NCBI GenBank assembly: GCA_022821145.1
Contig: JAJEEE010000010.1
Coordinates: forward strand, 1 to 64,000
DNA from: Acidobacteriota bacterium
Lineage (GTDB): Bacteria > Acidobacteriota > Terriglobia > 20CM-2-55-15
Reading direction: 5' to 3'
DNA length: 64,000 bases
Shown: piece after piece, positions 9,230 through 18,879 of the stretch
How the letters are laid out: every line of letters begins with the position of its first letter
How positions within the stretch are numbered: the stretch's first letter is position 1
Program-made: the position numbers and the translations under genes
Notes under the pieces: model-generated
Databases searched by the model: none
What the model was told of the DNA's origin: nothing
Seen by the model: only the letters and a program-made list of their open reading frames with translations

Positions 9230-12130
9230 TTGAGTAGCGAAACACCGAACGGCGGAACGCCGAAACCCGCCATTCCGCCGCCCGCGAAGAAGGATCCCGC
9301 GCTCAACATCAGTCAGCGGGGCGACCGGCTGTACACCGACAACGGCCTGCACAAGTGGTTCGCCATCTCGAGCCTGCTATTGTTCGTCTTCACGGTCTGG
9401 ATGATCGTCGACGACTACAACCGGGAGTGGCGCCGCTACCAGCGGGGGTTCACGCGGCTGAGCGTGCTGCAGACCGAGCTGGACAGGCAGGCCGCGGCCG
9501 GCGCCATCGACGTGGCGGCCGTAAACGCACTGAGCGCCGAGATCGAGGCGGCTCGAGTGCGGATCGCGGAGAACGCCGCGACCCTTTCGGAAGTCGAATC
9601 GCGCCTCGAAGCGCTCAACGACGAGTTCTACTCCACGAACCAAGCCTACCTGTTCGCCCGGGCGGAATACGACGTCGAACGGTACGACTACGAGGAGGCC
9701 GTGGCCAACGACCCGGAGAACGCCGAACCGCTCCGCGTCATCGCTGAGAACCGGCTAGCGGATATCAATCAGAACCTGGAGGACGTGGAAAGGCTCCAGA
9801 TCGCGATCGAGGAAACGACGACCGAATTGGACAGTTACATCGGCGAGCGCGATCGCTTGTCGAGCGAGCGTGACGGCCTTGTGGCGGAAGCGACGCAACT
9901 CGAGGCGGCGATCGTCACGCTCGACCCGGGCCTGATCCGCACTTCCATCCGCAACGCGCCGATTCTGGACTTCATGAACCCGTCGGAGACGGTGAACCAG
10001 ATCCAGCTTCAGAACCTCCACTATGACGCCCCTTTCCTCCAGGTGCCTCGCGTCGATCGTTGCACCACGTGCCACCTGGGCATCAACGATGCGGCGAAGG
10101 ACGAATGGCAGCAGCCGTTCACCGCGCACCCGCGGCTGGACGTCTTCGTCGGCGCCGATTCCCCGCACCCGATGGACGGCTTCGGCTGCACGACCTGCCA
10201 CGCGGGCCTGGACCGGGCCGTCGAATTCTCGCGCGCCGGACACGTGCCGGATAACGCGGAGCAGCAGGCCGCGTGGGAGGACCAGTACGGCTGGTACCTG
10301 GATCATTTTCTCGAAACGCCCATGCTGCCGATGGACCGGATCGAGGCCAGTTGCCTGAAGTGCCACACCGGCGCCGGCGACGTTCCCGAGGCGCCCGCGC
10401 TGAACATGGGCCGCGACCTGATCCGGACCTACGGCTGCTTCGGCTGCCACAACATGCCCGGATACGAAGAGGTGCGGCGGGTAGGGCCCGACCTGACGAC
10501 CATCGGCGGCAAGCTCGACCCGGAATGGGTGAAGAAGTGGCTGGCCGACCCGCGTGCGTTCAAGTCGGAAGCGCGGATGCCCAAGTTCTGGTTCAACTCC
10601 AACAACGGCGGACCGGAGTTCGAGGCGCGAAACAACGCGGAGATCACGGCGATCACCGAGTACCTCTTCTCGCGATCGCAGGACGACCCGCTGCCGGCGG
10701 CGGCGCCCGCCGGCGGAGACGTGGGCCGTGGACAGGCGCTGGTGGAATCCGTCGGTTGCCTGGGCTGCCACGCCGTCGGGCCGATTCCCGACGATCCCGC
10801 CCGGACTCAGCACCGCCGCCGGTTCGGCTACAACCTTGCGAGCCAGGGCAGCAAGACCTCCGCCGACTGGTTGTACAACTGGGTCCGCGACCCGCGCGCC
10901 GTCTGGCACGACACCAACATGCCCGACATGAGGCTGACCGACGCCGAGGCGGCCGACGTAGCCGCGTACCTGGTGTCGCTGACCAACCCGGAGTGGGAGG
11001 CGGAGGCGTTCCCGGAACTGGACGAAGCGGCCCTGGACGAGGTCACGCTCGAGTTTCTGAGAACCGGCTCGACCGGTATCCAGGCCCAGGAAGCGCTGGC
11101 CGAGATGACGCTCGAAGAGAAGATCATGACGACCGGCGAGGGACTCGTCGCCCGCTACGGGTGCTTCGGCTGCCACGTGATCGAGGGCTTCGAGACCGCG
11201 CAACCCATCGGGACGGAGCTGACGCAGCCGGGAAGCAAGCTGCTCAACCAGTTCGATTTCGGATTCCTGGACATCGAGCACACGCGGACCGAATGGTACG
11301 CGGCCAAGATGGCGGATCCCCGGATCTTCGACGTCGACCGTGTCAAGCGTCCCGAGGAACTCCTGCGCATGCCGGATTTCGGGTTCGACGAGGAGCAGGT
11401 CGGCGCGATCGTGATGATCCTGACCGGGCTGGTCAAGGACCAGGTCACCCCGGACATGCGCAACGACCTGACCGCGGATATCGAGGCCGGCCGGGGACTT
11501 GTCGCGCAACGCAACTGCCGCGGCTGCCACGAAATCGAAGGCGCCGGCGGGGACATCCGGTCCACGATCGCGGATCAGGGACTCTGGCCGCCGTTGCTGA
11601 ACACGCAGGGCGCCAAGACGCAGCCCATGTGGCTGCATTCGTTCCTTCAGGAACCCGGAGAGGAAACCTTGCGCCCGTGGTTGTCGGCGCGCATGCCGAC
11701 GTTCTACCTGGACCAGGCGGAGGCGACCGTGCTCGGGAAGTACTTCTCGGCGATCGACAACGCGCCCTATCCGTTCATCGACACGGCGATCGCGACAACC
11801 GACGAGAGCCTGACAGCCGGACGGGAGCTCTTCGAGCTGGCGCAGTGCAATCTGTGCCATCCGGCGGGAGACCAGATGCCCGACCGCGACGCCGCGGATC
11901 TGGCGCCGGACCTGGGCCTGGCCGCAGAGCGGCTCCGGCCGGAATGGGTCGAGGACTGGATACTGGATCCGCAGGCCATAGCGCCGGGAACGCGGATGCC
12001 CGCGTTCTACATCGACGGCGTGTCGCAGTTGCCCGGCATACTGGACGGCGATACGCCCGGGCAGCTCGAGGCCTTTCGCGACCACCTGTTCCTGACGATC
12101 GGGAACGGGGAACGGGCCGAGGACAACTGA
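9230..12130 (+). CDS. Large octaheme c-type cytochrome with N-terminal TM and coiled coil
   Basis: 966 aa with eight CXXCH motifs (CTTCH x2, CLKCH, CFGCH x2, CLGCH, CRGCH, CNLCH); long acidic heptad-like N-terminal region. Confidence 0.9.
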   Translation: MSSETPNGGTPKPAIPPPAKKDPALNISQRGDRLYTDNGLHKWFAISSLLLFVFTVWMIVDDYNREWRRYQRGFTRLSVLQTELDRQAAAGAIDVAAVNALSAEIEAARVRIAENAATLSEVESRLEALNDEFYSTNQAYLFARAEYDVERYDYEEAVANDPENAEPLRVIAENRLADINQNLEDVERLQIAIEETTTELDSYIGERDRLSSERDGLVAEATQLEAAIVTLDPGLIRTSIRNAPILDFMNPSETVNQIQLQNLHYDAPFLQVPRVDRCTTCHLGINDAAKDEWQQPFTAHPRLDVFVGADSPHPMDGFGCTTCHAGLDRAVEFSRAGHVPDNAEQQAAWEDQYGWYLDHFLETPMLPMDRIEASCLKCHTGAGDVPEAPALNMGRDLIRTYGCFGCHNMPGYEEVRRVGPDLTTIGGKLDPEWVKKWLADPRAFKSEARMPKFWFNSNNGGPEFEARNNAEITAITEYLFSRSQDDPLPAAAPAGGDVGRGQALVESVGCLGCHAVGPIPDDPARTQHRRRFGYNLASQGSKTSADWLYNWVRDPRAVWHDTNMPDMRLTDAEAADVAAYLVSLTNPEWEAEAFPELDEAALDEVTLEFLRTGSTGIQAQEALAEMTLEEKIMTTGEGLVARYGCFGCHVIEGFETAQPIGTELTQPGSKLLNQFDFGFLDIEHTRTEWYAAKMADPRIFDVDRVKRPEELLRMPDFGFDEEQVGAIVMILTGLVKDQVTPDMRNDLTADIEAGRGLVAQRNCRGCHEIEGAGGDIRSTIADQGLWPPLLNTQGAKTQPMWLHSFLQEPGEETLRPWLSARMPTFYLDQAEATVLGKYFSAIDNAPYPFIDTAIATTDESLTAGRELFELAQCNLCHPAGDQMPDRDAADLAPDLGLAAERLRPEWVEDWILDPQAIAPGTRMPAFYIDGVSQLPGILDGDTPGQLEAFRDHLFLTIGNGERAEDN

Positions 12131-12193
12131 AGCCGGGAAAGCGGTCCGGAATGGAAACCAGTCAACCGCAGCTCTGATCAGGAGATCGACACG

Positions 12194-12985
12194 ATGAACA
12201 GCCAGAGAGCCCTTGGTCTCGCCCTTGCCCTGACGCTGGCCGCCGCGGGATGCGGCGGAGGGGGCGACGAATTCTCGCTTCCGGAGGGCGCCGGCTCGGG
12301 AGGCGCCGCGCCGACCGGCCCAGCCTACGACCCGGCCACGGCCACCGCCAGCATCGCCGGCAGCATTCTGTTCGAGGGCGATGCGCCCGAGATGCCGCCC
12401 ATCCAGATGTCGGCCGATCCCTACTGCCTGGACGCCGGCGCCGGCACGCGGGAAGAGGCAGTCATGGTCACCGATGACGCGAAGCTGCGGAACACGATGG
12501 TCTTCATCCGCTCGGGACATGACACCGGCCTGTTCTACGCCCCGCCCGCGGAACCCGTCGTGCTCGATCAGGAGGGTTGCCGTTATATCCCCCACGTCTT
12601 CACGATGATGATGAATCAGGACATCACCTTCCGGAACAGCGACAACACGCTGCACAACATCCATGCGTTCCCGATGGTGAACATGCAGATCAACGTCGGC
12701 CAGGCGATTCAAGGGATGGAAACCACCGATTCGTTCACGATCGCCGAAGGCCCGTTCGCGATCCGCTGCGACGTGCACCGGTGGATGAACTCGTTCACGG
12801 CCGTGTTCGATCACCCGTTCCACACCACGTCGGGCGACACGGGCGATTATGCGATCAACGTGCCACCGGGCGCCTATGAAGTCGTGGCGTGGCATGAGCG
12901 GTACGGCGAGATGACCGGCAGCGTGACCGTAGCGGCCGGGGAGACCGCCGAGATGAGCTTCACGTACTCGGAACCGGCGGAGTAG
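12194..12985 (+). CDS. Lipoprotein with cupredoxin-like (type 1 copper) domain
   Basis: Lipobox AAAGCGG; NTLHNIH ... IRCDVHRWM matches H...C-X2-H-X2-M type 1 copper ligand spacing. Confidence 0.72.
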   Translation: MNSQRALGLALALTLAAAGCGGGGDEFSLPEGAGSGGAAPTGPAYDPATATASIAGSILFEGDAPEMPPIQMSADPYCLDAGAGTREEAVMVTDDAKLRNTMVFIRSGHDTGLFYAPPAEPVVLDQEGCRYIPHVFTMMMNQDITFRNSDNTLHNIHAFPMVNMQINVGQAIQGMETTDSFTIAEGPFAIRCDVHRWMNSFTAVFDHPFHTTSGDTGDYAINVPPGAYEVVAWHERYGEMTGSVTVAAGETAEMSFTYSEPAE

Positions 12986-12993
12986 CGGCGACC

Positions 12994-13941
12994 TTGGGCC
13001 CGGCGGCGCCAGCAGGGGACAACGTCGGGCTTCACCGGTTCGCCGTATTCACGGCGCTGGCCACCACGTTCCTGATCTTCGCGGGCGGTCTGGTCACGAG
13101 CACGGGCTCGGGCCTGGCCGTTCCCGACTGGCCGCTTTCCTACGGGATGTTCTTTCCGCCCATGGTCGGCGGCGTCTTCTATGAACACGGCCACCGCATG
13201 GTGGCGGCTTTCGTGGGACTCCTCACGTGCGTACTTGCGGTCTGGGCCGCGCTCCGGGAGGACCGGCGCTGGGTCCGTTGGCTCTCCATCGGCGCGTTGC
13301 TGGCCGTCATCTTCCAGGCGATACTGGGCGGGATCACGGTCCGCTACCTGCTGCCGACGCCGGTCTCGGTCAGCCACGCGATGCTGGCCCAGACCTTCTA
13401 CTGCGCCGTCGTCGCGTTGGCGTTGTTCACGTCGCCGGACTGGAAGCGGGGCCTCCCCGTCGCCGGCGACCGGGCGGGCGCGCCGAGCCTGCCCTTCCTG
13501 TGCGCCATGACGACCGGCGCCGTGTACCTGCAACTGCTCCTGGGCGCCCTGATGCGTCATACCGGGTCCGGGCTGGCGATTCCGGACTTTCCGCTGGCCT
13601 TCGGCCGTCTCGTGCCGGCCTTCGAGACGCCCAACGTCGCCATTCATTTCGCCCATCGCGTGGGGGCGCTTCTCGTAACCGGCATGATCGTCTGGACGTC
13701 GGTTCGCATCCTGTCCGGTTACCGCCGCCACGCGCGCCTGGTTCGTCCCGCGATCCTGATCGCAGGGCTCCTGACGGTCCAGTTGACGCTCGGGGCCTTC
13801 ACGGTCTGGAGCGAGAAAGCCGTCATGATCACCACGTTCCACGTCGCCAACGGGGCCGTGATCCTCGCCGCCTCGGTCTTCCTGACGATCCGGTCCTTCG
13901 CGATGCTGCCCCCCGGCGGCGCCCGCCGGGGGACCGCCTGA
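12994..13941 (+). CDS. ctaA: Heme A synthase (COX15/CtaA family)
   Basis: Multi-TM; TSTGSGLAVPDWPLSYGMFFPP and MRHTGSGLAIPDFPLAFG repeats with conserved histidines. Confidence 0.92.
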   Translation: MGPAAPAGDNVGLHRFAVFTALATTFLIFAGGLVTSTGSGLAVPDWPLSYGMFFPPMVGGVFYEHGHRMVAAFVGLLTCVLAVWAALREDRRWVRWLSIGALLAVIFQAILGGITVRYLLPTPVSVSHAMLAQTFYCAVVALALFTSPDWKRGLPVAGDRAGAPSLPFLCAMTTGAVYLQLLLGALMRHTGSGLAIPDFPLAFGRLVPAFETPNVAIHFAHRVGALLVTGMIVWTSVRILSGYRRHARLVRPAILIAGLLTVQLTLGAFTVWSEKAVMITTFHVANGAVILAASVFLTIRSFAMLPPGGARRGTA

Positions 13942-13947
13942 CCCGCC

Positions 13948-14844
13948 GTGAACGCGCGAACGCACCCGGCGGCCGTGCCCGCACGGTCCGGACGGATCGG
14001 CCGTTACCTGGAACTCACCAAACCGCGTGTGACGTCTCTGGTCCTCGCCACGACGCTCGTCGGTTTCTACATGGCTTCGGACTCCGGCCTTCGGGACTGG
14101 GCGCTCCTGCACGCGATGCTCGGCACGGCCCTGGTCGCGGGCGGCGCCAGCGCGCTGAACCAGTACCTGGAACGGCACCACGACGCGCGGATGGCGCGGA
14201 CACGCGGCCGTCCCCTGGCCCGCGAACGGCTCACCGAAAGCGAAGCGCTGGCATTCGCCCTGGCGATCTCGATCGGCGGGACGCTGTACCTGGCGTTGAC
14301 GACCAACGTCGTGACGGGGTTGCTGGCCGCCGCAACGCTGTCGCTGTACGTGTTCCTGTATACGCCGCTGAAGAAGCGGACGGCGCTGGCGACCCTCGTG
14401 GGCGCCGTGCCTGGAGCCGCGCCGCCTGTCCTGGGATGGACCGCGGCCGGCGCCGCGCTGGACGGAATGGCGCTGGCGCTGTTCATGATCGTGTTCCTTT
14501 GGCAGTTGCCGCACTTTCTGGCCATCGCGTGGATCTACGACGCCGACTACCTGAAGGGAGGCTTTCGCCCCCTGACCATCACACACAGCGGCGAGGCGGG
14601 CGCGTCCCGCCAGATCATCCTGTATTGCGCGACGCTGGTTCCGATCAGCCTCCTGCCCACGACGCTGGCCGTCACCGGGCGCGCCTACATGTTCGGCGCC
14701 CTGGTCTGCGGGTTGACGTACCTGGGTTATGGCGCCGCGGTCGCCCTGTTCCGCACGTCCGCGGCCGCGAAGCGCCTGCTTCGCGTTTCGGTGATCTATC
14801 TGCCGGTGCTGTTCGCGCTGATGGTCGCGGACAAGGCCTTCTGA
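13948..14844 (+). CDS. ctaB: Protoheme IX farnesyltransferase (heme O synthase)
   Basis: GTG start; YLELTKPRVTSLVLATTLVGFY, NQYLERHHDARMARTRGRPL motif. Confidence 0.93.
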   Translation: MNARTHPAAVPARSGRIGRYLELTKPRVTSLVLATTLVGFYMASDSGLRDWALLHAMLGTALVAGGASALNQYLERHHDARMARTRGRPLARERLTESEALAFALAISIGGTLYLALTTNVVTGLLAAATLSLYVFLYTPLKKRTALATLVGAVPGAAPPVLGWTAAGAALDGMALALFMIVFLWQLPHFLAIAWIYDADYLKGGFRPLTITHSGEAGASRQIILYCATLVPISLLPTTLAVTGRAYMFGALVCGLTYLGYGAAVALFRTSAAAKRLLRVSVIYLPVLFALMVADKAF

Positions 14845-15767
14845 TGCCCGCCGTCGAAGTATCCCGCGTCCGGCATGCCTACGGCGGGCGCACGGCGCTC
14901 GACGACGTGTCCTTCCAGGTCGAGCCCGGGGAGATCTTCGCGCTGCTCGGACCGAACGGGGGCGGGAAGACGACGCTGTTCCGCATCCTCTCCACCCTGA
15001 TGCCCCCCGACGCGGGATCGGTCCGGGTATTCGACGCCGACGTGCGGACCGAAGCCGCCCAAGTGCGGCGCAGCATCGGCGTGGTGTTCCAGAATCCCAG
15101 CCTGGACGGCAAGCTGACGGCCCGGGAGAACCTGTTGCATCAGGGACGCCTGTACGGCATGCGCGGGGCGGCTCTCCGGAGTCGAATCGACGAGATGATG
15201 GCGCAGATGGCCATCGCCGGGCGCGCCGCCGATCGCGTCGAGACGCTTTCGGGCGGTCTCCAGCGCCGGGTCGAATTGGCCAAGGGACTGCTGCACGGCC
15301 CGCGCCTGTTGATCCTCGACGAACCCTCGGCGGGTCTCGATCCGGGGGCGCGCCTCGATCTCCGCCGGTATCTGACCCGGCTGCGAGACGAGCGCCGGGT
15401 GACGGTCCTCTGGACGACGCACCTGATCGACGAAGCCGAGGACGCCGACCGGGTGTTGATCCTCGACCGGGGCCGCGTGGTCGCGATGGGCAGCCCGAAC
15501 GCGCTCCGGGAAGAGATCGGAGGCGACGTCATCGCCCTGGCCACCGCGGACGCGCCCGGTCTGGGCGGACAGATCCGCGAGCGGTTCGGAATCGAGCCCA
15601 TGATTCTCGACGGTTCGGTCCGCATCGAAAAGGAAGACGGCCATCGCTTCGTCGCCGCGCTGATCGAAGCGTTTCCGGGACGGATCGACTCGGTCACGCT
15701 GGCCAAGCCCACGCTCGAAGACGTGTTCATCGACCGGACGGGCCACCGGCTCTGGGAGGACCGATGA
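14844..15767 (+). CDS. ABC transporter ATP-binding protein
   Basis: Walker A GPNGGGKTT, signature LSGGLQRRVELAKGLL, Walker B LLILDEPSAGLD. Confidence 0.92.
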   Translation: MPAVEVSRVRHAYGGRTALDDVSFQVEPGEIFALLGPNGGGKTTLFRILSTLMPPDAGSVRVFDADVRTEAAQVRRSIGVVFQNPSLDGKLTARENLLHQGRLYGMRGAALRSRIDEMMAQMAIAGRAADRVETLSGGLQRRVELAKGLLHGPRLLILDEPSAGLDPGARLDLRRYLTRLRDERRVTVLWTTHLIDEAEDADRVLILDRGRVVAMGSPNALREEIGGDVIALATADAPGLGGQIRERFGIEPMILDGSVRIEKEDGHRFVAALIEAFPGRIDSVTLAKPTLEDVFIDRTGHRLWEDR

Positions 15768-16540
15768 GCCTCGTCCTGGGCTCGGCGACGCTCTGGCAGC
15801 GGGAGCTGGTGCGTTTCTTCAGGCAACCCAGCCGCATCGCCGGCGCGCTCGGGACGCCGCTGGTCTTCTGGCTGCTCCTGGGTTCCGGTATCGGCCGTTC
15901 GTTCAGCCTCCCCACGTCCGGCGGCGACATGTATTACATGGAGTACTTCTTTCCGGGCGTCGTGGTCATGATCGTGCTGTTCACGTCGATCTTTTCGACC
16001 ATATCGATCATCGAGGACCGGCGAGAGGGCTTCCTGCAGGCCGTGCTGGTGGCCCCGACGCCCCGGGCCGCGATCGTGCTGGGAAAGATGGCCGGTTCCA
16101 CCTCGCTGGCGCTGATCCACGGCATGGCGTTGCTGATCCTGGCGCCGTGGGTCGCCGGCGCCTCTCCGGCGTCGATCCCGCGGATCGCCGCCGTCGTCGC
16201 CGTGATCGCGTTCGGCCTGACCGGGCTCGGTTACCAGATCGCGTGGCGCATGGAGTCGACCCAGGGATTCCACGCCATCATGAACCTGTTTCTGATCCCG
16301 ATGTGGATGCTGTCCGGAGCGGTTTTTCCGCCCGGCGGCGCCCCGGACTGGCTACAATGGGTCATTCAACTCAACCCGCTGACCTACGGCGTGTCGGCGC
16401 TGCGCTGGAGCATCTACGGTACGCCCGACTATCTGGCGACGGGAGGCGCGAGCCCGGGCTTGGCGCTCATCGTGATCTCGGTCTTCGCCGGCGCGATGTT
16501 CATCGCCGGCCTGGCCGTCACTCGCAGCCGGTCGACGTGA
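15764..16540 (+). CDS. ABC-2 type transporter permease
   Basis: Overlaps upstream ATPase stop (ATGA); multi-TM ABC-2 family pattern. Confidence 0.88.
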   Translation: MSLVLGSATLWQRELVRFFRQPSRIAGALGTPLVFWLLLGSGIGRSFSLPTSGGDMYYMEYFFPGVVVMIVLFTSIFSTISIIEDRREGFLQAVLVAPTPRAAIVLGKMAGSTSLALIHGMALLILAPWVAGASPASIPRIAAVVAVIAFGLTGLGYQIAWRMESTQGFHAIMNLFLIPMWMLSGAVFPPGGAPDWLQWVIQLNPLTYGVSALRWSIYGTPDYLATGGASPGLALIVISVFAGAMFIAGLAVTRSRST

Positions 16541-16553
16541 ACGGGGAATCGTC

Positions 16554-17147
16554 ATGAGGCGCCCCAACTGGACCTCGCTGGCGGCCGTTGCCATCATGGC
16601 GTCGAGCCTGACGTTCGCCGTCATCCTGAACCGTGCGACCGAGGACCCCGCGCCCGGCTTCGGCAGCGTTCCCGACTTCGAGCTGGTCGAACGCGGCGGG
16701 CGCACCGTCACGCGAGCCGACTTCGACGGCCGCGTCTGGGTGGCGGACTTCATCTTCACGCGCTGCGCCGGGACCTGCCCGATGATGACGTATCAGATGG
16801 GGCAGTTGAACGACGCCCTCCCCGGCGAGGTGGGCCTGGTTTCGTTCACCGTCGATCCCGCGCACGATACCCCGGAAACGCTCACGCGATACGCCGTTCA
16901 GCACGACGTGGAAGGGGACCGCTGGCTGTTCCTGACCGGCGCCCGCGACGCCCTGTACCGCCTCGCCCGCGAGGGTTTCCACCTGGCCGTCGACGACACC
17001 GTCGGCACGGCGTGGGAACCGATCACCCACAGCAGCCGCTTCGCCTTGATCGACACGGACGGCGTGATCCGGAACTACTACGACGGGACGTCGCTGGAAA
17101 CCGTCGACCGGATCGTCGCCGACGTCGACGCGCTGCTCGCCGAGTAG
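16554..17147 (+). CDS. SCO1/SenC family copper chaperone
   Basis: VADFIFTRCAGTCPMMTYQM (CXXXC) and later histidine in THSSRFALID. Confidence 0.9.
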   Translation: MRRPNWTSLAAVAIMASSLTFAVILNRATEDPAPGFGSVPDFELVERGGRTVTRADFDGRVWVADFIFTRCAGTCPMMTYQMGQLNDALPGEVGLVSFTVDPAHDTPETLTRYAVQHDVEGDRWLFLTGARDALYRLAREGFHLAVDDTVGTAWEPITHSSRFALIDTDGVIRNYYDGTSLETVDRIVADVDALLAE

Positions 17148-17149
17148 TC

Positions 17150-17563
17150 GTGGACTACACCGACCTGCCGGGCCTGAACGCGATCCTCAACAGCGCCTCG
17201 GCCCTGCTGGCGTCCGCCGGCGTCTACTGCGTCAAGCACGGCAAGGTCGGCGCGCACAAGGCATTCATGCTCGCCGCGCTGGGAATGTCGGCGCTGTTCC
17301 TGACTTCGTACCTGGTCTATCACTACCAGGTCGGGTCGGTCCGATTCGAGGGAGAGGGACCGGTCCGCACCGTCTATCTCGGCATCCTGCTGACCCACAC
17401 GGTCCTGGCCGCCGTGATCGTGCCCCTGGTTCTGCGGACGGTCTACCTGGCCTGGAGGGACCGCCTGGACGCGCACCGGCGCATCGCGCGGTGGACGTTC
17501 CCGATCTGGATCTACGTCTCGGTGACGGGCGTGGTCGTCTACCTGATGCTGTACCAGCTTTGA
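17150..17563 (+). CDS. DUF420 domain membrane protein
   Basis: GTG start; LPGLNAILNSASALLASAGVYCVKHGKVGAHKAFMLAALGMSALFLTSYLVYHY. Confidence 0.88.
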   Translation: MDYTDLPGLNAILNSASALLASAGVYCVKHGKVGAHKAFMLAALGMSALFLTSYLVYHYQVGSVRFEGEGPVRTVYLGILLTHTVLAAVIVPLVLRTVYLAWRDRLDAHRRIARWTFPIWIYVSVTGVVVYLMLYQL

Positions 17564-17594
17564 CAGGGCGGGCGACGGCCGGGCTTCGTCGAGC

Positions 17595-18044
17595 CTAACG
17601 GTCCTCTTCGGCGCACGGCGCGATGAGTCCGTCATCGTGCGTGCACAACCGGAATGGCGTCACGGGAGTTCCGGGATCGCTTTCCCCACTGCCCGCGGGA
17701 GCGTTCTCCCCGGCGTCCGAACGGGTCCAACCAAAACGATCGGGAGCGAATTCGAGGTTCGATCCAACCGCGGCGCAGGACGGCGCCGGCGGCGCAACGC
17801 TGCGAATGGTCCCCGACGCCGGTGGCGGCGCGGACCTGAGCGCGAACGAGCGATCCCGGGGAATCGGAACACGCGGCATCTCGATCGCGCATGGTGTCCG
17901 CCGCGGGACCTCCGGCAACCGGCCTCCGAGTACGCCCGCGACGTCGATCTCGTAAACCCGGATTCGCGGTTCCGGCGATTCCTGGGCGACAGTCGTGCTC
18001 ACGCCCGCCAGCAGCGCGATCATCGACAACGAGAAGAACCGCAT
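17595..18044 (-). CDS. Small secreted protein of unknown function (paralog A)
   Basis: Signal peptide (MRFFSLSMIALLAGVSTTVAQ); shares MPRVPxPxDRxFxLRxxPPxxxGTIR block with 18187..18654. Confidence 0.6.
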   Translation of the reverse strand: MRFFSLSMIALLAGVSTTVAQESPEPRIRVYEIDVAGVLGGRLPEVPRRTPCAIEMPRVPIPRDRSFALRSAPPPASGTIRSVAPPAPSCAAVGSNLEFAPDRFGWTRSDAGENAPAGSGESDPGTPVTPFRLCTHDDGLIAPCAEEDR

Positions 18045-18186
18045 GAGTGAAACGCTACGTGGGAAATCGGCGGGTTGTCAAATCAATTGCGTCCGGCGCG
18101 CCCGGACCGCCGATGCCGCCCCGGCCTATTCCCCGCCGGCGTGACGGGTTAGCCGAACGGCAGGAGCGGGCTGCGCGGCGTAGCGC

Positions 18187-18654
18187 CTATCGAGGATCGT
18201 CGGGTCCGGGATCGGGCGCGTCGTCCAATGGTGTCGTCTGCGACGCGGGTGTCCCGGGGATTTCCGCGCTGCCTTCCAACGGCAACTCGTCGAAGGGAAG
18301 CGCGGAGCGGGCATAGCGGAGATATCGCCCGTCGGCGGCACAAGGCCCGAAGTACCGAATCGTACCGTTCGCCAACGGTGGCAGTATCCGAAGCGTGAAC
18401 ACGCGATCGTCGGGACCCGGAACCCGCGGCATCGGCCCGGGGCATCCCCATTGGCTGGGAGGCTCCCTCAGCCGGTCGCGGAACGCGTCCGCCCAGCCCT
18501 CGTCCAGGAGCGTGAACACGTCCCGGGTCGCCAACGGCAGTGGCGCGAGCGCCGTTGGCGGTTCCTCGGTCGCCAACGGCGATTCCTGGGCGTCGGCCAA
18601 GCCCGACAACGCCGTGAGTGCGACGATCGAGAACAACGATGACCGCATGATCAC
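18187..18654 (-). CDS. Small secreted protein of unknown function (paralog B)
   Basis: Signal peptide; same MPRVPxPxDR...GTIR block as neighbour. Confidence 0.6.
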   Translation of the reverse strand: MIMRSSLFSIVALTALSGLADAQESPLATEEPPTALAPLPLATRDVFTLLDEGWADAFRDRLREPPSQWGCPGPMPRVPGPDDRVFTLRILPPLANGTIRYFGPCAADGRYLRYARSALPFDELPLEGSAEIPGTPASQTTPLDDAPDPGPDDPR

Positions 18655-18879
18655 GAAAGTACGTGCGGGTCAACCGGATGTCAAACGCTAAACCGTCCCG
18701 CGCGATCGGACCGCCTACGCTGGGTTCTACAATCTTCCGCTGAGACACCTCCGGGTCGCGAGAAACGACCGAAGATCGAGCACCGCGTCGACACTCTGCA
18801 ATAGAACCGATCGCGACGAGATCAACAGAACTGACGTTGCCAGCCGGGACAGTCGGTCGTCCGCCTCGATCGCCAATCT

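Noticed and set aside
9755-12895. 1046-aa minus-strand ORF
   Set aside because: Antisense to the octaheme cytochrome and cupredoxin-like genes; composition is Arg/Gly/Val/His-rich shadow translation typical of high-GC DNA
13227-15767. 846-aa ORF as one protein
   Set aside because: Real ABC ATPase starts at 14844; upstream is off-frame of ctaA/ctaB
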